From Rhynochetos jubatus (Eukaryota > Chordata > Aves > Eurypygiformes > Rhynochetidae), in contig CM050654.1 of NCBI GenBank assembly GCA_027574665.1, forward strand, positions 11,278,142 through 11,342,141: DNA of 64,000 nucleotides. The letters run 5' to 3'. The notes beneath the pieces are model-generated. The model was not told where the DNA came from. It searched no databases and was given only the letters and a program-made list of their open reading frames with translations. Of the stretch, positions 39,672 to 50,100 are shown in pieces (within the stretch, counting starts at the first letter, position 1; each line of letters starts with the position of its first letter). Made by a program: the position numbers and the translations under genes.

Positions 39672-39781
39672 CTTGAACTGACAGACACAAGTCACACTGT
39701 CTCCGATCCTTAAACACTCCCCATCAAATTTACAGGTATTGGTGTCGCAGAGAAAGAGATCATTTTCTCTGTCATCGTAAC
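39672..39781 (-). CDS. TMEFF2: TMEFF2 exon 2: EGF-like half of follistatin module 1
   Basis: This exon encodes the end of codon 60 (Gly) and residues 61-96, from YDDREND through CVCQFK. The cysteine spacing in CDTNTCKFDGEC...TCVCQFK is the short EGF-like hairpin that begins a follistatin domain. The Kazal half follows in exon 3. The segment is nearly identical to mammalian tomoregulin-2 as I recall it. The acceptor on the minus strand is a long pyrimidine tract (T12 then C6) followed by CACATTTGAG. The donor is CAG-TTC-AAG|GTAAGA, in phase 0. The length is 110 nt, exactly 2 + 36x3. No stop or frameshift is present. In the cell this domain faces the extracellular space. Confidence 0.96.
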
Positions 39782-41172
39782 CTCAAATGTGAAGAGGGGG
39801 GAAAAAAAAAAAAGAAAGATGTCAGCTTTGGTCTAGCAAGAGGAACAATATGGGATGATTGCATTATAATGCACACAGCACAATAACCTTGTTGATGAAA
39901 CCATACGGTCCCAATTTTCTTTTGTCCTTCCCTGTCCTCAGTTTTCCACTTTTTCCTCGTTTCCTCCCTCAGTCTTTCCATTAGTCCTTATTCCCCACAT
40001 CCTCACACACTTTTTTTCTATTTCACAGAGTCTATTTCCTCAAAAGCGCCCCGTTAATTATGCTATTTCACGGCTCTGGGTTGGAAACGTCATCAACTTA
40101 TCCCTACCCGATCGCAAATCTGTTGGACAAAAGTCCAAATTGGAATTTCTCCAGCCCCTGATGCAACAAAGCCCCCAATAATAAAGACAAACAGGCTGTG
40201 TGTTTTCCGTGATGGTCTGCCTGATCCCAATGAAGATTGATCACCTCTAAGTTAACAGGAGAAGTGCCAGGTTCCCCACAAGCCGCTGAGTGAACCTAGC
40301 TCTCTGCCTTCATTTTCTCCAGGAAAACCAACACATCTGACTGAAGATTCAGTTCACGAATACAAGCATGAATTTCAGATTTCGCTAGCTGACTTCCCAC
40401 TCTGACAGCGTGCAGCAAGGTATTAAACAAAACAGCTATATCAGACTCCAAACCCATTAGGATCTAAATCCATTGATTTTTTTTTAAGACATCCTAGCAC
40501 TCTTAACCATACCGTTACATGTTTGAAATGAAGAGCTTACAGTGGAAATTCCCCCCGACCCGACACATCATGTGCGACACACGTTACCCCAAAGAACGCT
40601 CTTTCTTTTCCGAGGCTATCACAGCCTAATTTCAGAACTACTTTACGCGTCGGAGAAGGACCGGCTGCTGACCTACATAGGAAACTCATTACAAAGGTCA
40701 GCCCGACTTCAAGGAACAGGCACCGGGTTCCCGGCGTCCACACCCCGATGCGCTCTCAATTCGGTGCGCACGGAAACCGCCGCCAGCACGATGCGCACAC
40801 ACAGCCCGTCTCCCGTCTCCGCGCTCCCCTCTCCCGCAGCCACACGCCGAGCTGCCCCGTTGAAGCGCGGAGCTGAGCTCCGGCGGGGCCGCGGAGCCCT
40901 GCCGCGGGGAGCCCCCCGCAGCCGCGGCGCTGCGCACCGGCGGAGGGCGCGGCTGCCGCGCCCGTCCCCGCGGAGCGTGGGGCAGCGGGGTGCCCGGCGG
41001 CTGCGGCCGCGCCGGGAACGGCGGCGAGTCCTGACGCCCCGGACTTTCTGCCTTCTCCACTCTCGCGTATTCAGCGGGACGCGGCATCGCCCGCTGAAGT
41101 TGCCTCCCCCGGGCTCACCCGCGCAACTTTGAGCGCCCGGCGCGGCTGGGTGCGGGATGCTCCGGTGCTTAC
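39782..41172 (-). other. TMEFF2: TMEFF2 intron 1
   Basis: This is a 1,391-bp phase 1 intron. Its 5' third (about 40,700-41,172) lies inside the promoter CpG island. Its 3' end has the minus-strand pyrimidine tract T12-C6 directly before the exon 2 acceptor. Between these the sequence is ordinary AT-leaning DNA with no named repeat. Confidence 0.9.
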
Positions 41173-41350
41173 CGGAGCAGTTCCAGCCGGTGGGCGTCTG
41201 GCAGTCGCTTAAGGAGGTAGGGAAGGCCGCCAGCTTGTCAGGGCGGGCGAGGACGAGCAGCACGGCGGGCAGCAGCAGCCAGCAGCAGCAGTCGCAGAGC
41301 GTCCAGCCGCCGCCGCACTGCCGGGGCGGGGAAGGCTCCCAGGGCACCAT
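41173..41350 (-). CDS. TMEFF2: TMEFF2 coding exon 1: signal peptide and mature N-terminus
   Basis: This exon encodes residues 1-59 plus the first base of codon 60. The start ATG is at 41,350-41,348. It has G at -3 and G at +4, and an in-frame TAG three codons upstream (41,357-41,359), so translation cannot begin further 5' in this frame. Residues 1-20 are Pro/Gly/Cys-rich, and about 20-36 form a hydrophobic core (CCCWLLLPAVLLVLA) typical of a signal peptide. Cleavage is expected near AAFPTSL (about residue 42). The segment LAAFPTSLSDCQTPTGWNCS is a close match to tomoregulin-2 and is the main identity evidence. It includes a possible N-glycosylation sequon (NCS, residues 57-59). By my recollection of the human protein, the bird exon is about two residues longer near the N-terminus. 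The exon ends TCC-G|GTAAGC, a good donor in phase 1. Confidence 0.95.
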
Positions 41351-41361
41351 GACTTCCTAAC

Positions 41362-41433
41362 TCAACTCTCCGGCGGCGTGCCCCCCGGGCGGCGCGGCGG
41401 GCGGCAGGGACGGGCGGCGGGGCCGCTGGGCAT
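41362..41433 (-). promoter_or_regulatory. Upstream ORF A in TMEFF2 leader (23 codons)
   Basis: ATG at 41,433 with G at -3 and C at +4. It runs 23 codons, Pro/Arg/Gly-rich, and ends at TGA (41,364-41,362), 11 nt before the main ATG and in a different frame. Because it lies within 85 nt of the start codon it is very likely on the mRNA. Upstream ORFs in human TMEFF2 mRNA have been reported to restrain translation until eIF2-alpha is phosphorylated. The position here would suit the same mechanism. Confidence 0.5.
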
Positions 41434-41463
41434 CCCGGGTCCCCGGCCGGCGGCGGCAGCGGG

Positions 41464-41568
41464 TCAGCGAGCGGCGGCCGAGCGCGGGCGAGACGCTGGG
41501 GCGAGCGGCGGAGCCCGGCGGGGAGGCGCGGGGGTGCGGGCGGCGGCGGGGCGGGGAGCGGCTGCCAT
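41464..41568 (-). promoter_or_regulatory. Upstream ORF B in TMEFF2 leader (34 codons)
   Basis: ATG at 41,568 with G at +4 but a weak C at -3. It runs 34 Ala/Pro/Arg-rich codons to TGA at 41,466-41,464. It ends before upstream ORF A begins and is not in frame with the main CDS. Whether it is transcribed depends on the start site, which is expected just upstream. Confidence 0.4.
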
Positions 41569-41694
41569 AGGGGCCGGGCGGCGGGGAGCGGGGGGAGGGC
41601 GCGGAGGGGCCGCCGCCGCGCAGCCGCCGCCGCCGCCTGCCCCGCTCTGCCGCCCGCATCCCTCTGCGCGGGGGAAGCAGCAGGTCCCGGCCCG

Positions 41695-41735
41695 CCGCGT
41701 CACGTGCCGCCGCCGCACCGCCCCCATTGGCCGAG
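41695..41735 (-). promoter_or_regulatory. Proximal promoter: CCAAT box, GC box and E-box
   Basis: On the minus strand this reads GGCCAATGGGGGCGG and then, about 20 bp downstream, CACGTGACGC. GGCCAATGGG is a near-ideal NF-Y site (CCAAT at 41,730-41,726) fused to a GC box. CACGTG (41,701-41,706) is a canonical E-box for USF/MYC-type factors. NF-Y sites usually sit 60-100 bp upstream of the start, which predicts initiation near 41,630-41,670. c-Myc has been reported to repress the human TMEFF2 promoter, so the E-box is plausible, but its use here is inference. Confidence 0.6.
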
Positions 41736-42016
41736 CGGGATGCGGGGCCCGGCGGGCGGGGCCGGCGGTGCTGCTGTGCCCCGCGGCAGCGCCCGGGGCA
41801 GGGCCGGGCCGCCGCTGGGCGAGAGAGGCCCGTGGGCGCTGCGCCCGCGCTTCGCAGCCCCCGGCCCGGGGCAAGCCCCGCACCGTGCCACTGGCTGCGG
41901 GTACCTCCGTCGGGGCGGGGGCCGCGCGCGCCCATACATGTGCGCGCCTCGCCCCCTGGCCGGCGCAGAGCCGTGGGGTGGCAGGCTCACCTGGGTGCGC
42001 AGGCACGCACATACGT

Positions 42017-42040
42017 GACACACACACACACATACACACC
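42017..42040. repeat. CA microsatellite inside the CpG island
   Basis: An imperfect (CA)n tract of about 24 bp followed by a C run. It lies about 300 bp upstream of the putative CCAAT box of TMEFF2, so length variation could be tested for promoter effects. Confidence 0.85.
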
Positions 42041-43734
42041 CCCCATCGCAGGCAAACGCACACGCCCGGGCGCTGCTTAAGTTGCTGGCCGCGCACCCAC
42101 GCGGGTGCCGGCATTTAATCACGCGAGGACGCGACCTTAGGAAAATAAAGCATCCTCGCGGGTGTGGGGTCTGGAGCGGGCACACGAGGTGACGAGGGGA
42201 AGGAACAAGCACAGCGGGGAAAGCAGGCAGAAGAGAGGACAGAGCGATCCTGTCGAGCCTTGGCAGGCAACGGCCCCGGGCTCGTCGGGCTGCAGCAGCA
42301 TTCCCGCGACGGAGCCGGAGCAAAAATGCACCATCACCGCGGCGCAGAGGGCTGCTCTGCCCCGCAACGCCTAACGCGCGTTCGGAGACCGCGGAGCCAA
42401 CGAGCTCCGCAGCGGCTCCCTCCGCCTCCGGCCGCCGCTGTGCCACGGGGCTGCGGGCGCCGCCTCCCCCGCTGCGCCCTTCGCCGCGGATCCTCTTCCG
42501 CTCCTCCTCCCGGGGCTTATAGTTTGGGGAGGTGGCGGCCAGGACGGAGAGTAGGGCGGCGGGAGCACAGGTACCCACACGCACCCCCTCCCCGGTCGGT
42601 GCTTTCCGCTCTGCGGCCGATGCTCGGAGCCGCTCGCCCCGGCCCCTGCGCCCTGGCTCCGCCGCAGGGGTGGGGGAGGCTCAGCTCAGCCCCCTCCGCC
42701 GCGCGTCTCCGGGCCCGCGGCCGCTCGCCGCCCGGGCACAGCGAAGCCGACGGACACCTGCCAGGTAAACGGGGCTCCCCGCCCGGCACTTCAGGTGCGG
42801 CCGTGGGATGGAGCGGCCGGCGCGGCAAGGATGGGTTAGACCGGAAAATAAACCAAACGGGGTCAGTTTGTCCAGGTGGCAGCGGGGAAGCGCTTTCCGG
42901 ACGTGGGCTGCCCATACCCTCGGGACGCTGCCCGGGGAGGCGGCAGCAAGCCGGGCCCGTCCCGTCCCGCAAGGCAGGACCGCGGGGCTGGGGCCAGCCG
43001 GCCCTGTCCCTCCTCCTCTAGCTGCGGGGCGCAGCCCGGGACCCCCGAGGGCTCCGGCGGGGCAGCAGCGGGCAGGGGCGAATCCCGCGGGCGGGAGGCG
43101 GCACGATTTCCCCGCGGGCCTGGAGACCCCCTGAACGCGTGCGAAGAGGCCTTGCTGGACGTTTGCTTTTCCTTACGGTATGACCCCTTCTCGAACCTAA
43201 GTTAAAGATTCAGGACTCGCCCCTTAAAACTACTGGCTGACGTGTTTGATGCAACCACGCTTGGAGGGGTCCGCACAAATCCGCACTACTGCTCAGTACC
43301 CGTTCGTACGGGGGCTCTGTGCGCGGGGGCCAAGGAGTCGTTTTTATTCTCATGTAACTCCTGTCGAGCTCCTCTCTAAGCTGCAAGACAGGTTTTCTTC
43401 TGTCTCTTCTGCCCCATACATGTACATCTGCTCCCTGCTCTGCCCACCAGCCGCTATCTATATCGACCTCATCTGCCCACCTGTAGTACCAGAGCCCTTG
43501 CTACAATTAAGAGTATCAATTTGCACATTCCAATACGTGCGAAGGCTCTGATGAAGATCCACACAAATCCCTGTGCCTACTGTTTCCTATTGACTAACCA
43601 AGCCCTAGGCAGCACCTAGCAGAAAGGAAATCCTAATTTTTACTGCCTGCTAGTGGTTGCACTGAATCTTATCCCTCCTCTTCTGTGGGCTTACAGAGCA
43701 TCTGCCAGCTGAGCACCTGGTGCGAGATCAATTT

Positions 43735-44170
43735 TTTTTCTTTCCCTGTAGCTCATTATTTCACTGTTTCATGCCACTCCGTTATTCCATTACTATCATA
43801 TTCTTTTTATTTTCCCCTCTCACCTCTCCTTTTTTTGTGTGTGTGTTTAACTTGTTTCTTCTTTCTCATATTAATTATTTGTTGCTTGCTGAAAGTCAGG
43901 TCTCTGCTTGGCTGATCACTGCGGTGCTTAAAAATAAAAAACGTCCTGGCTGGCCAGACACCACAGCCACACAGCCTCACCAGGAGAATATCCTCCTCTC
44001 TCGTCTGTTCTTCTTGCTCCCCTCTCTTCTCTTCTCCCCACTTCCCTGGTTCCTCTGTGTTGTCTCACTGTTCTATTTCCCCCCAACCCAGAGTTTCTCT
44101 TCCCATGCTCTTTTCCTTCTTTTCCTCCACCCTCCTCCCTTCTTCCATCCCAAACCTCCTTCATTTCCAC
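43735..44170. repeat. Polypyrimidine-rich tract upstream of the CpG island
   Basis: The plus strand is strongly C/T-biased for about 430 bp, most so at 43,995-44,167, where purines appear only singly or in short groups. Repeated TCTTCT, CCTCC and TTTCC words occur. The ORFs here (Leu/Phe/Ser/Pro-rich) are low-complexity shadows. Such tracts can form triplex DNA, but nothing here shows that they do. Confidence 0.75.
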
Positions 44171-47100
44171 ACAGCTACAGACCATAAAGGTACCACCGAC
44201 CTCCTTATAGACCAGTTTAGCCAGAACACACAGAATGATACTGTTAGGCCAGTCCCAGTCTCGCAGCCAGGCCCTCTCTGATCCGTCTCTCCTGTCGCCG
44301 TAACTCACGCCCAAGATGATACTGCAAGTGTAGCCGGCGTTCACAGAGTATCATTAAATACAGCAGCAGAAGCCTGGCTATGGCCTGCGTTCTCCCCAGA
44401 GTGCCGTATAACACTGCAGTGACCGAGACTCAGGCACACGGTCCTGACTTACATTTACCCTGCTTTATCTTCAGCCACTCAGACGACAGGCACTACCTGG
44501 GGAGACAAAGGAGCCCTGCTATTTATGTACTTGTTTTCTGACTCTGGAACATGGAAGCTCCACCTGAGGTCCTGTAATTGTCAAAACGTGATGCTTGAAC
44601 TATGAACCGAAACTGCCTGAGGGGCAGTCTACTTAAGGCCCAGTATTAGGGGTTTTGCTGTGATTAGCACTGGTATTTTCTTTAAAAAGATTTTCCTTGT
44701 TGATAGAAAAACTACTTACAAAACTGTCTTTTTGATAAAAATACATCTGTCAGTGTTCCAAAAGGGACAGCTAGACCCACGAGCCTCATTTCTCCACCAC
44801 CCTCTCTAGCAATTTCTTCTGAATTATAGAGACTGAGATACAATCATTTTTTCATGTAGTTCCTAGCTCCGAAGCATACATTCTTCTGCCCTGTTAATCC
44901 AACACTGCACACATAATCTCTCGGTAACACGTTACTCCCAGCTATACTTCAACACTCAGGCTAGCTGACACCTGCATTCTTGTACTCCCTGATGTTCCCA
45001 TCCCATCTCACTGCTACACAAAAACTACTACTCGTAAACCATGCGACAGATTCACTACCATGCAGCCAGCAGTATGCCAGTGCGACGTGTAAACTGCAAC
45101 CAGCATCTTCTTAGTGAGATACGGAGGTCACAACATGCATGCCCTGACTCCCCATTCTCCATGTCCAAACCAAGTACCAAAGACCAACAGCCACTGGCAC
45201 GGTTCCTTGTCGTTACGGGTTTGGCTCCAGTGCCAGATAAGCAGCAAAAGTGATCTGAATCCTTCTTGGAAGGGCCCTTCTAGTATGTGATGAGGGGAGA
45301 CTACACCTCGACTATTAAACTCGTTACGTGGGGAGCTTCTCTGAGGCCTGCGCAGTTCGGACATACTCATACTACATGAAACAGGCAGATGAGTGACCTC
45401 AAGGGCAGCTGATACCGCTACAGTTTTATCCAATACTGGTGCTCACGCCAGTGCTTGCAGAAGCTCAGCTCCCAGATGAAAAGCAACTTGTTGAGATATT
45501 TTGGGTGCTCAAAGGGAGGGCAGGGTCTGCCCTGGCTGCGCACTGCACTCCTGTAGCTGGGACTGGGCAGCAGTAGCCGGCAGCTGAGCCCTGCACCTGA
45601 TCCCAGTCCCACGTAGCCACGTCTCTGAGTAATGCCTTCTGTCGCTGTGCTTGGCTAGGAGATGGTGTACTAGCGACAAATTATGCAACCTCAGTTATTC
45701 ACACTTGTGAATATCTTGGCTGTGCTGCACTTGGAAGCCTGCAGCTTCCCAAAAGTTTCCCAGAACTTGGGAGAAACCAACTGGTACAGACAAGTGTAGC
45801 AAAACCTCCTCAGCAATACAAGCTATAGGTACACAACACCCGTTCTCTTTCTGCTCTCTACCCAAAGACTAAAAACCCAAGTTCGTGGATCCTTACTTTT
45901 AACGCACTTTATGGTTTGTGTCTGATGTTTCTACAAGTCCTGGGAAGGCGACCTTGGTCAAGAATACTTATGAAACAAGGCTTCCTACAGTCCAGCTAAT
46001 ATTTATCAACAATATTTTCCTCGAGTCAGCACTAAAGCGTGGGATAAGGTTTCCCAGCTGCGAAGAACAAATCCCACCAAACGTACAAGGGACATTTCAG
46101 TTAGCCTCCTCACCGCTGACACCAAGTTGCGACATATTTATGAAACACATGTACAGAATTAAAAACAAAAAAATCTACTCTGCACAATTCTTGAGAGAAT
46201 GAGAGCCACACCACGTGCGCGAGCTACTAAAAGATACTCCCACCGGTGTCAGTTCCTAGGAAAAAACAAAGTGGAAAAAATCTGTTTAATCTACAAGAGA
46301 GTTCATGAAATAAGGTCCTAGCCAGTAGTAAAAAGAATGGAGTGAAGGAGTCGGCTATTTTCTATGGCAATCCTTCTTGATGTAAGAGCGTGTCTGATTC
46401 CAAAGACCCCACCAGAAAAGGCTTGTGAGCCCAACTGCCAGTTAGAGAACCCAACCCAGAAGGGAAGGACATTGCCTTTTCCAGCAGAAGACCGGCAGAG
46501 GACACACACACTTGTATAGTCTTTGCATGTATGAAACTGGAGAGCCTCCCCCCTGTGGAAAAGCAATGCTTAATTCAGGTCTGCGTATTTTCAGGCCTGA
46601 TTTGACCAAAAGTTGGCAGGCTAAGCCTACACACATGGTCCTGTCAGAAGTTTGTGAATCTCAAGCAGATTATGATCATCTATTTTTCATGTGTGCAGGA
46701 AAGTACACGTGGCTTCACTGGAACGCACAGGCAGTAAGGTACTCTTTGCCTACATGCAATTGTACAGATTTTATACAGCTTTCTGCTAAATCACATACCA
46801 CAACGCAGAGTATACCATTCTTGGATATCACATGGACTTTTAATGCTCTGAGGGATCCTTTGCGCCTGTAAACAACAAGTAGATTACATTCACCTACATA
46901 CTGTCAGTCCTTTTTTTCTCTTACTTGTGAGGGAAATATGGCTCATATTCTTCACTTAAACTAGTGTGTAATCCAAGTTCAATTCATGGCTAGTTATGAG
47001 AAAAGCGTGCCGTATTTTTCATTGTAATTAACTGCTTCAGAGCAAGACTCCTCATGTATAAAGATGAAGAAAGGTCTCAGCTTTTCCTGAAAGACGACTT

Positions 47101-50100
47101 GCCTTTCAGCAATGTGTCTCACACTTTGAGTTTTGACTGAAACATTCCACTACTTTGGTGACCTGTTATGCCAAAAAAGCTGTCTTATGTTACACTTTAC
47201 TTTCAAGTGAATGTGCCGGCACATGCCAAGAAACAGAACAAAGTATTGCAATATATACTGGAACACTATTTTGTGCTGCTCCACACATGAAATTGATGTC
47301 AGAAAACATTGCACAAAGGGTATGGAAAATGCGAATAAATACTGTGATCCTTTTACCTTCAGTTTTAAATAGATAAATTGAAATTCATGGATCCTAAAGA
47401 TTTATGCATCGGTTTATAGTCCATTCTGGAGTTTTAACATTTCATGCAGCTTGTGGGAGGGAGTGTATTATTTATATAAAGTCATGGTTATTCAGCAGTG
47501 TTTATTCCTGAAGAGCAACAAAACGCCTTGAAGGGAGAAGAAGAAATTCATAACTCTGGTTTACTACCAGGGTTAGCCAACTTAACAGTCTGATTTCACG
47601 ACCGATTTACACAGAGCTTTGGTCCTACGAGCACCTTTGCAGCACTGGACATTTTGCTACCAGCAGCAGAAATCACCTCCATCTGCCAGGACAGACAGCA
47701 CTACATTGGATTAAGTGACTTGACACCTCTTCAGATAGTCAGATACAGATAGAGGTGGTGGGGAACTTCACCACTGTGCAGACACTTAAGCTCTATTTTT
47801 GCAGCTCTTCCCAGCACAGTACTGAATGGATGTGCAAAACTGGGACCTGCAAACCCACAGCAAAACCCACAGCAGCTATCCACTGATACCATTCCTGTGT
47901 GACCTCAGTTTCTTGGCCATGCAAGCTATTTCTTCTGTCTGATGTGGTGCAACATCCACATTGTATTTTCCCTTATTTTCCTTCTCTATCTTTGGGCTCT
48001 TTTGCTCTTTTTTTTTAAGACAAAGAGCATGAAAGTATTATAATATGAAAGAGTTAAGTGCAGCCTTAGTACACCATTGGTCATTCAAGCTACTCTTTCT
48101 AGCTACTTTAACTCACTGAAATCAGTGGTTGGTTTTTTCTTCCCAGCAGGCAATAAAACTATTTCAGTGAAAAAGAGGAACAACCCGGAGACAGCATTTT
48201 CAAATGACATTTCTTAGTCAACTTTTAGGTTCACCTTCTGTGAAGGTGGATCTTGCAGAAGTTACACACAGCTCACCCCAACTGACCACATGGTATCCTT
48301 CTACCTCGATATGATTCCTGCAAACCACCAAGGGGAATTGATAGTTTAACTGAACAAATCCCAAGCAGTCTGGCTTATCTGCTCCTGTCTCCACAAGGCG
48401 ATGCCGTCAACAGAAACACCTGAACTGCTTCGCTCTGTAGAGGAGAGGGGGCCCAACCATGGACAGATGCAGTACTGCTCAACGTACAGTTGTATGAGCC
48501 ATTTCTGCTTGTTCTCAGCAGATCCCTGAGGACAGGTACACAGTGACGCTCAGCTGTTTAACAGATGCAGCGAAGGAGGAGTGCTGTTTCCTGCGGGTGA
48601 GATGGCACTGCTGAAGGCCCACAGAAGACACTACATACTGTACTGAAATACCTCACATGGGTCCTCGGATGTGCAGCTAAGAGTAGGAGATCGGAGCAAG
48701 GTTACAGTGGTGTTTTCCTTGTACTCTGGCAGGAAGCTGGGACTGCTCAGGTACAACAGCTAGTATCTCTGTGGCTAAAACCGATCTCCTGATAGGTTTT
48801 ATTTCCATGAATTTCCCATGAACCACACAAACATATGGCAGCCAGGAGGACCCGTGGTCATGAGCTTCACACACTGTGTGAGAAGATAACTTTCTTAAGC
48901 TTGGCACCTGCTAACACCATTTGATACTCCTACTTCATGCATTATGAAACAATGAACAAACATTTTGTATTCAGCACCTTGTGCCAGCCCATATCTGTAA
49001 GCCCTGCTCCATGTCTCCTGATATATTGCTAAATCATTCTAACAGGTAGCAGCCTGTCCATGCTTTCCTTTTGCATATGGATGGAGATCTAGCATCAGCG
49101 TCCCTGCTTATGAGAAGCATCAATGGGCAGCGCGCACTGCCAGCGTGAGCGTCCCTGCCACAGTAACCGAGCACACAGAGCGGGTACCACAGCGTGCACC
49201 CAAAGACACTGTCACACATGAGGCTTTTGGGAACAAAGAGCACTTCACCTATGCCGTAGGTGAATTTTAAGATAAGCATGAATGTGGACTTCAGTTCAGC
49301 TACTCTGCCCTGGTGGTGTGCCAAAGCGACTACGCCAGAGTGTTGCTGTGGTCCTACGCACCAAGCAGTGAAAGGCTGATGGGCAGCCTTCATCTGGCCT
49401 GTCTCAGGTCAGAGAATGAAGGGTCACGGGAGTGTTTCTGATGGCTCCTGGGAGTGGGGCATCAATGAAAATTAAGTAAAACAGAAAAAGTATAAGGCTC
49501 TTGAAGGATTTGCATAAGAAGGATTCTCACAAGGATCAGAAGTCCAGGAATTTTTTTACACACACATGCATAAAAATTCATTATTTAGGTATTATGAAAT
49601 CAGATTCCATATCTGAGAAGGGAGAGGCCCAGAAGAGCTATAGTTCTGAAAAACAGATCATTTAGCATTTTCTATGTAAGGATCTGAAAGCGATGTTTTG
49701 TAGATACCGACATTGTACGCAACAGACTACCAACAGCTAGCACAGAAATGATGTTCTAAGGAAAACTAATATCGTTTCCCATTTCATGTACAGCACCAAT
49801 ACTTAGCCAGGCATAGTATTTTATCAAGCCACACTGATCTCCTATCTGATTTGCAAGCTACCATGCATATATTTAACTTTACTTTAAACAATAGAGCAAT
49901 ACAGAGAAGCATTGTTGAAACCTGAAAACATTTCCCTTCCTATCATGTAATTAATTTTTTAATTCACAATGTCATTGCTTCTGTGTGATAGAAACATTTT
50001 TTATGATCAGTCAGGCAAAAGTAACTATTATTTAGAAATTATTTGAAGGCATACTAACTCAAAACAGTAAAAAATGCAAACGAAGATGCTTCACTAGCTA

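Larger units (their letters stand above)
41357..41659 (-). promoter_or_regulatory. Possible upstream ORF C, in frame with main CDS, ending at TAG
   Basis: ATG at 41,659 opens 100 codons in the same frame as the TMEFF2 start but closes at the TAG three codons before it. It cannot extend the protein. It would matter only if transcription starts upstream of 41,659. Its composition (Arg/Pro/Ala) is what any GC-rich leader gives. Confidence 0.2.
41351..41660 (-). other. TMEFF2: Predicted TMEFF2 5'UTR (5' end uncertain)
   Basis: This is the GC-rich leader between the inferred start region and the main ATG. It carries upstream ATGs at 41,433, 41,568 and, if the start lies far enough 5', 41,659. It ends with an in-frame TAG nine bases before the coding start. 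The 5' limit is inferred from the position of the CCAAT box and has no direct support. Confidence 0.5.
1..41730 (-). other. TMEFF2: TMEFF2 gene, 5' part (promoter to intron 4)
   Basis: Four exons on the minus strand form one continuous reading frame that I recognise as the N-terminus of tomoregulin-2. This is a type I membrane protein with two follistatin/Kazal modules and one EGF-like module, expressed mainly in brain and prostate in mammals. Exon lengths (178 coding, 110, 130 and 27 nt) and phases (1, 0, 1, 1) join without a frameshift, and every boundary has GT/AG. Introns 1 to 3 measure 1,391, 6,060 and 2,675 bp. Intron 4 is open at the left edge and exceeds 30.7 kb. The second follistatin module, EGF module, transmembrane helix and cytoplasmic tail are not seen. 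The gene is therefore cut by the window edge, not broken. The right boundary is set at the putative CCAAT box because the transcription start cannot be read from sequence alone. Confidence 0.93.
40700..43145. promoter_or_regulatory. Promoter CpG island of TMEFF2
   Basis: CpG dinucleotides are dense from about 40,700 to 43,145 and scarce on both sides. The island covers the start of intron 1, exon 1, the 5'UTR and roughly 1.4 kb upstream of the likely start site. It is rich in GC boxes (for example at 41,546-41,560) and lacks a TATA box near the expected start. In humans the TMEFF2 island is a well-known target of cancer-associated hypermethylation, so a CpG island here agrees with the gene call. 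The long ORFs on both strands of the island are a by-product of high GC (few stop codons) and are not annotated as genes. Confidence 0.92.

Noticed and set aside
42164-43021. 285-codon plus-strand ORF and the 294-codon minus-strand ORF at 41,700-42,584
   Set aside because: Both lie in the CpG island, where stop codons are rare. The translations are Arg/Pro/Gly/Ala-rich on both strands at once and match nothing.
43720-44187. 155-codon Leu/Phe/Pro/Ser-rich ORF
   Set aside because: Product of a polypyrimidine tract. The apparent hydrophobic segments are a codon artefact.
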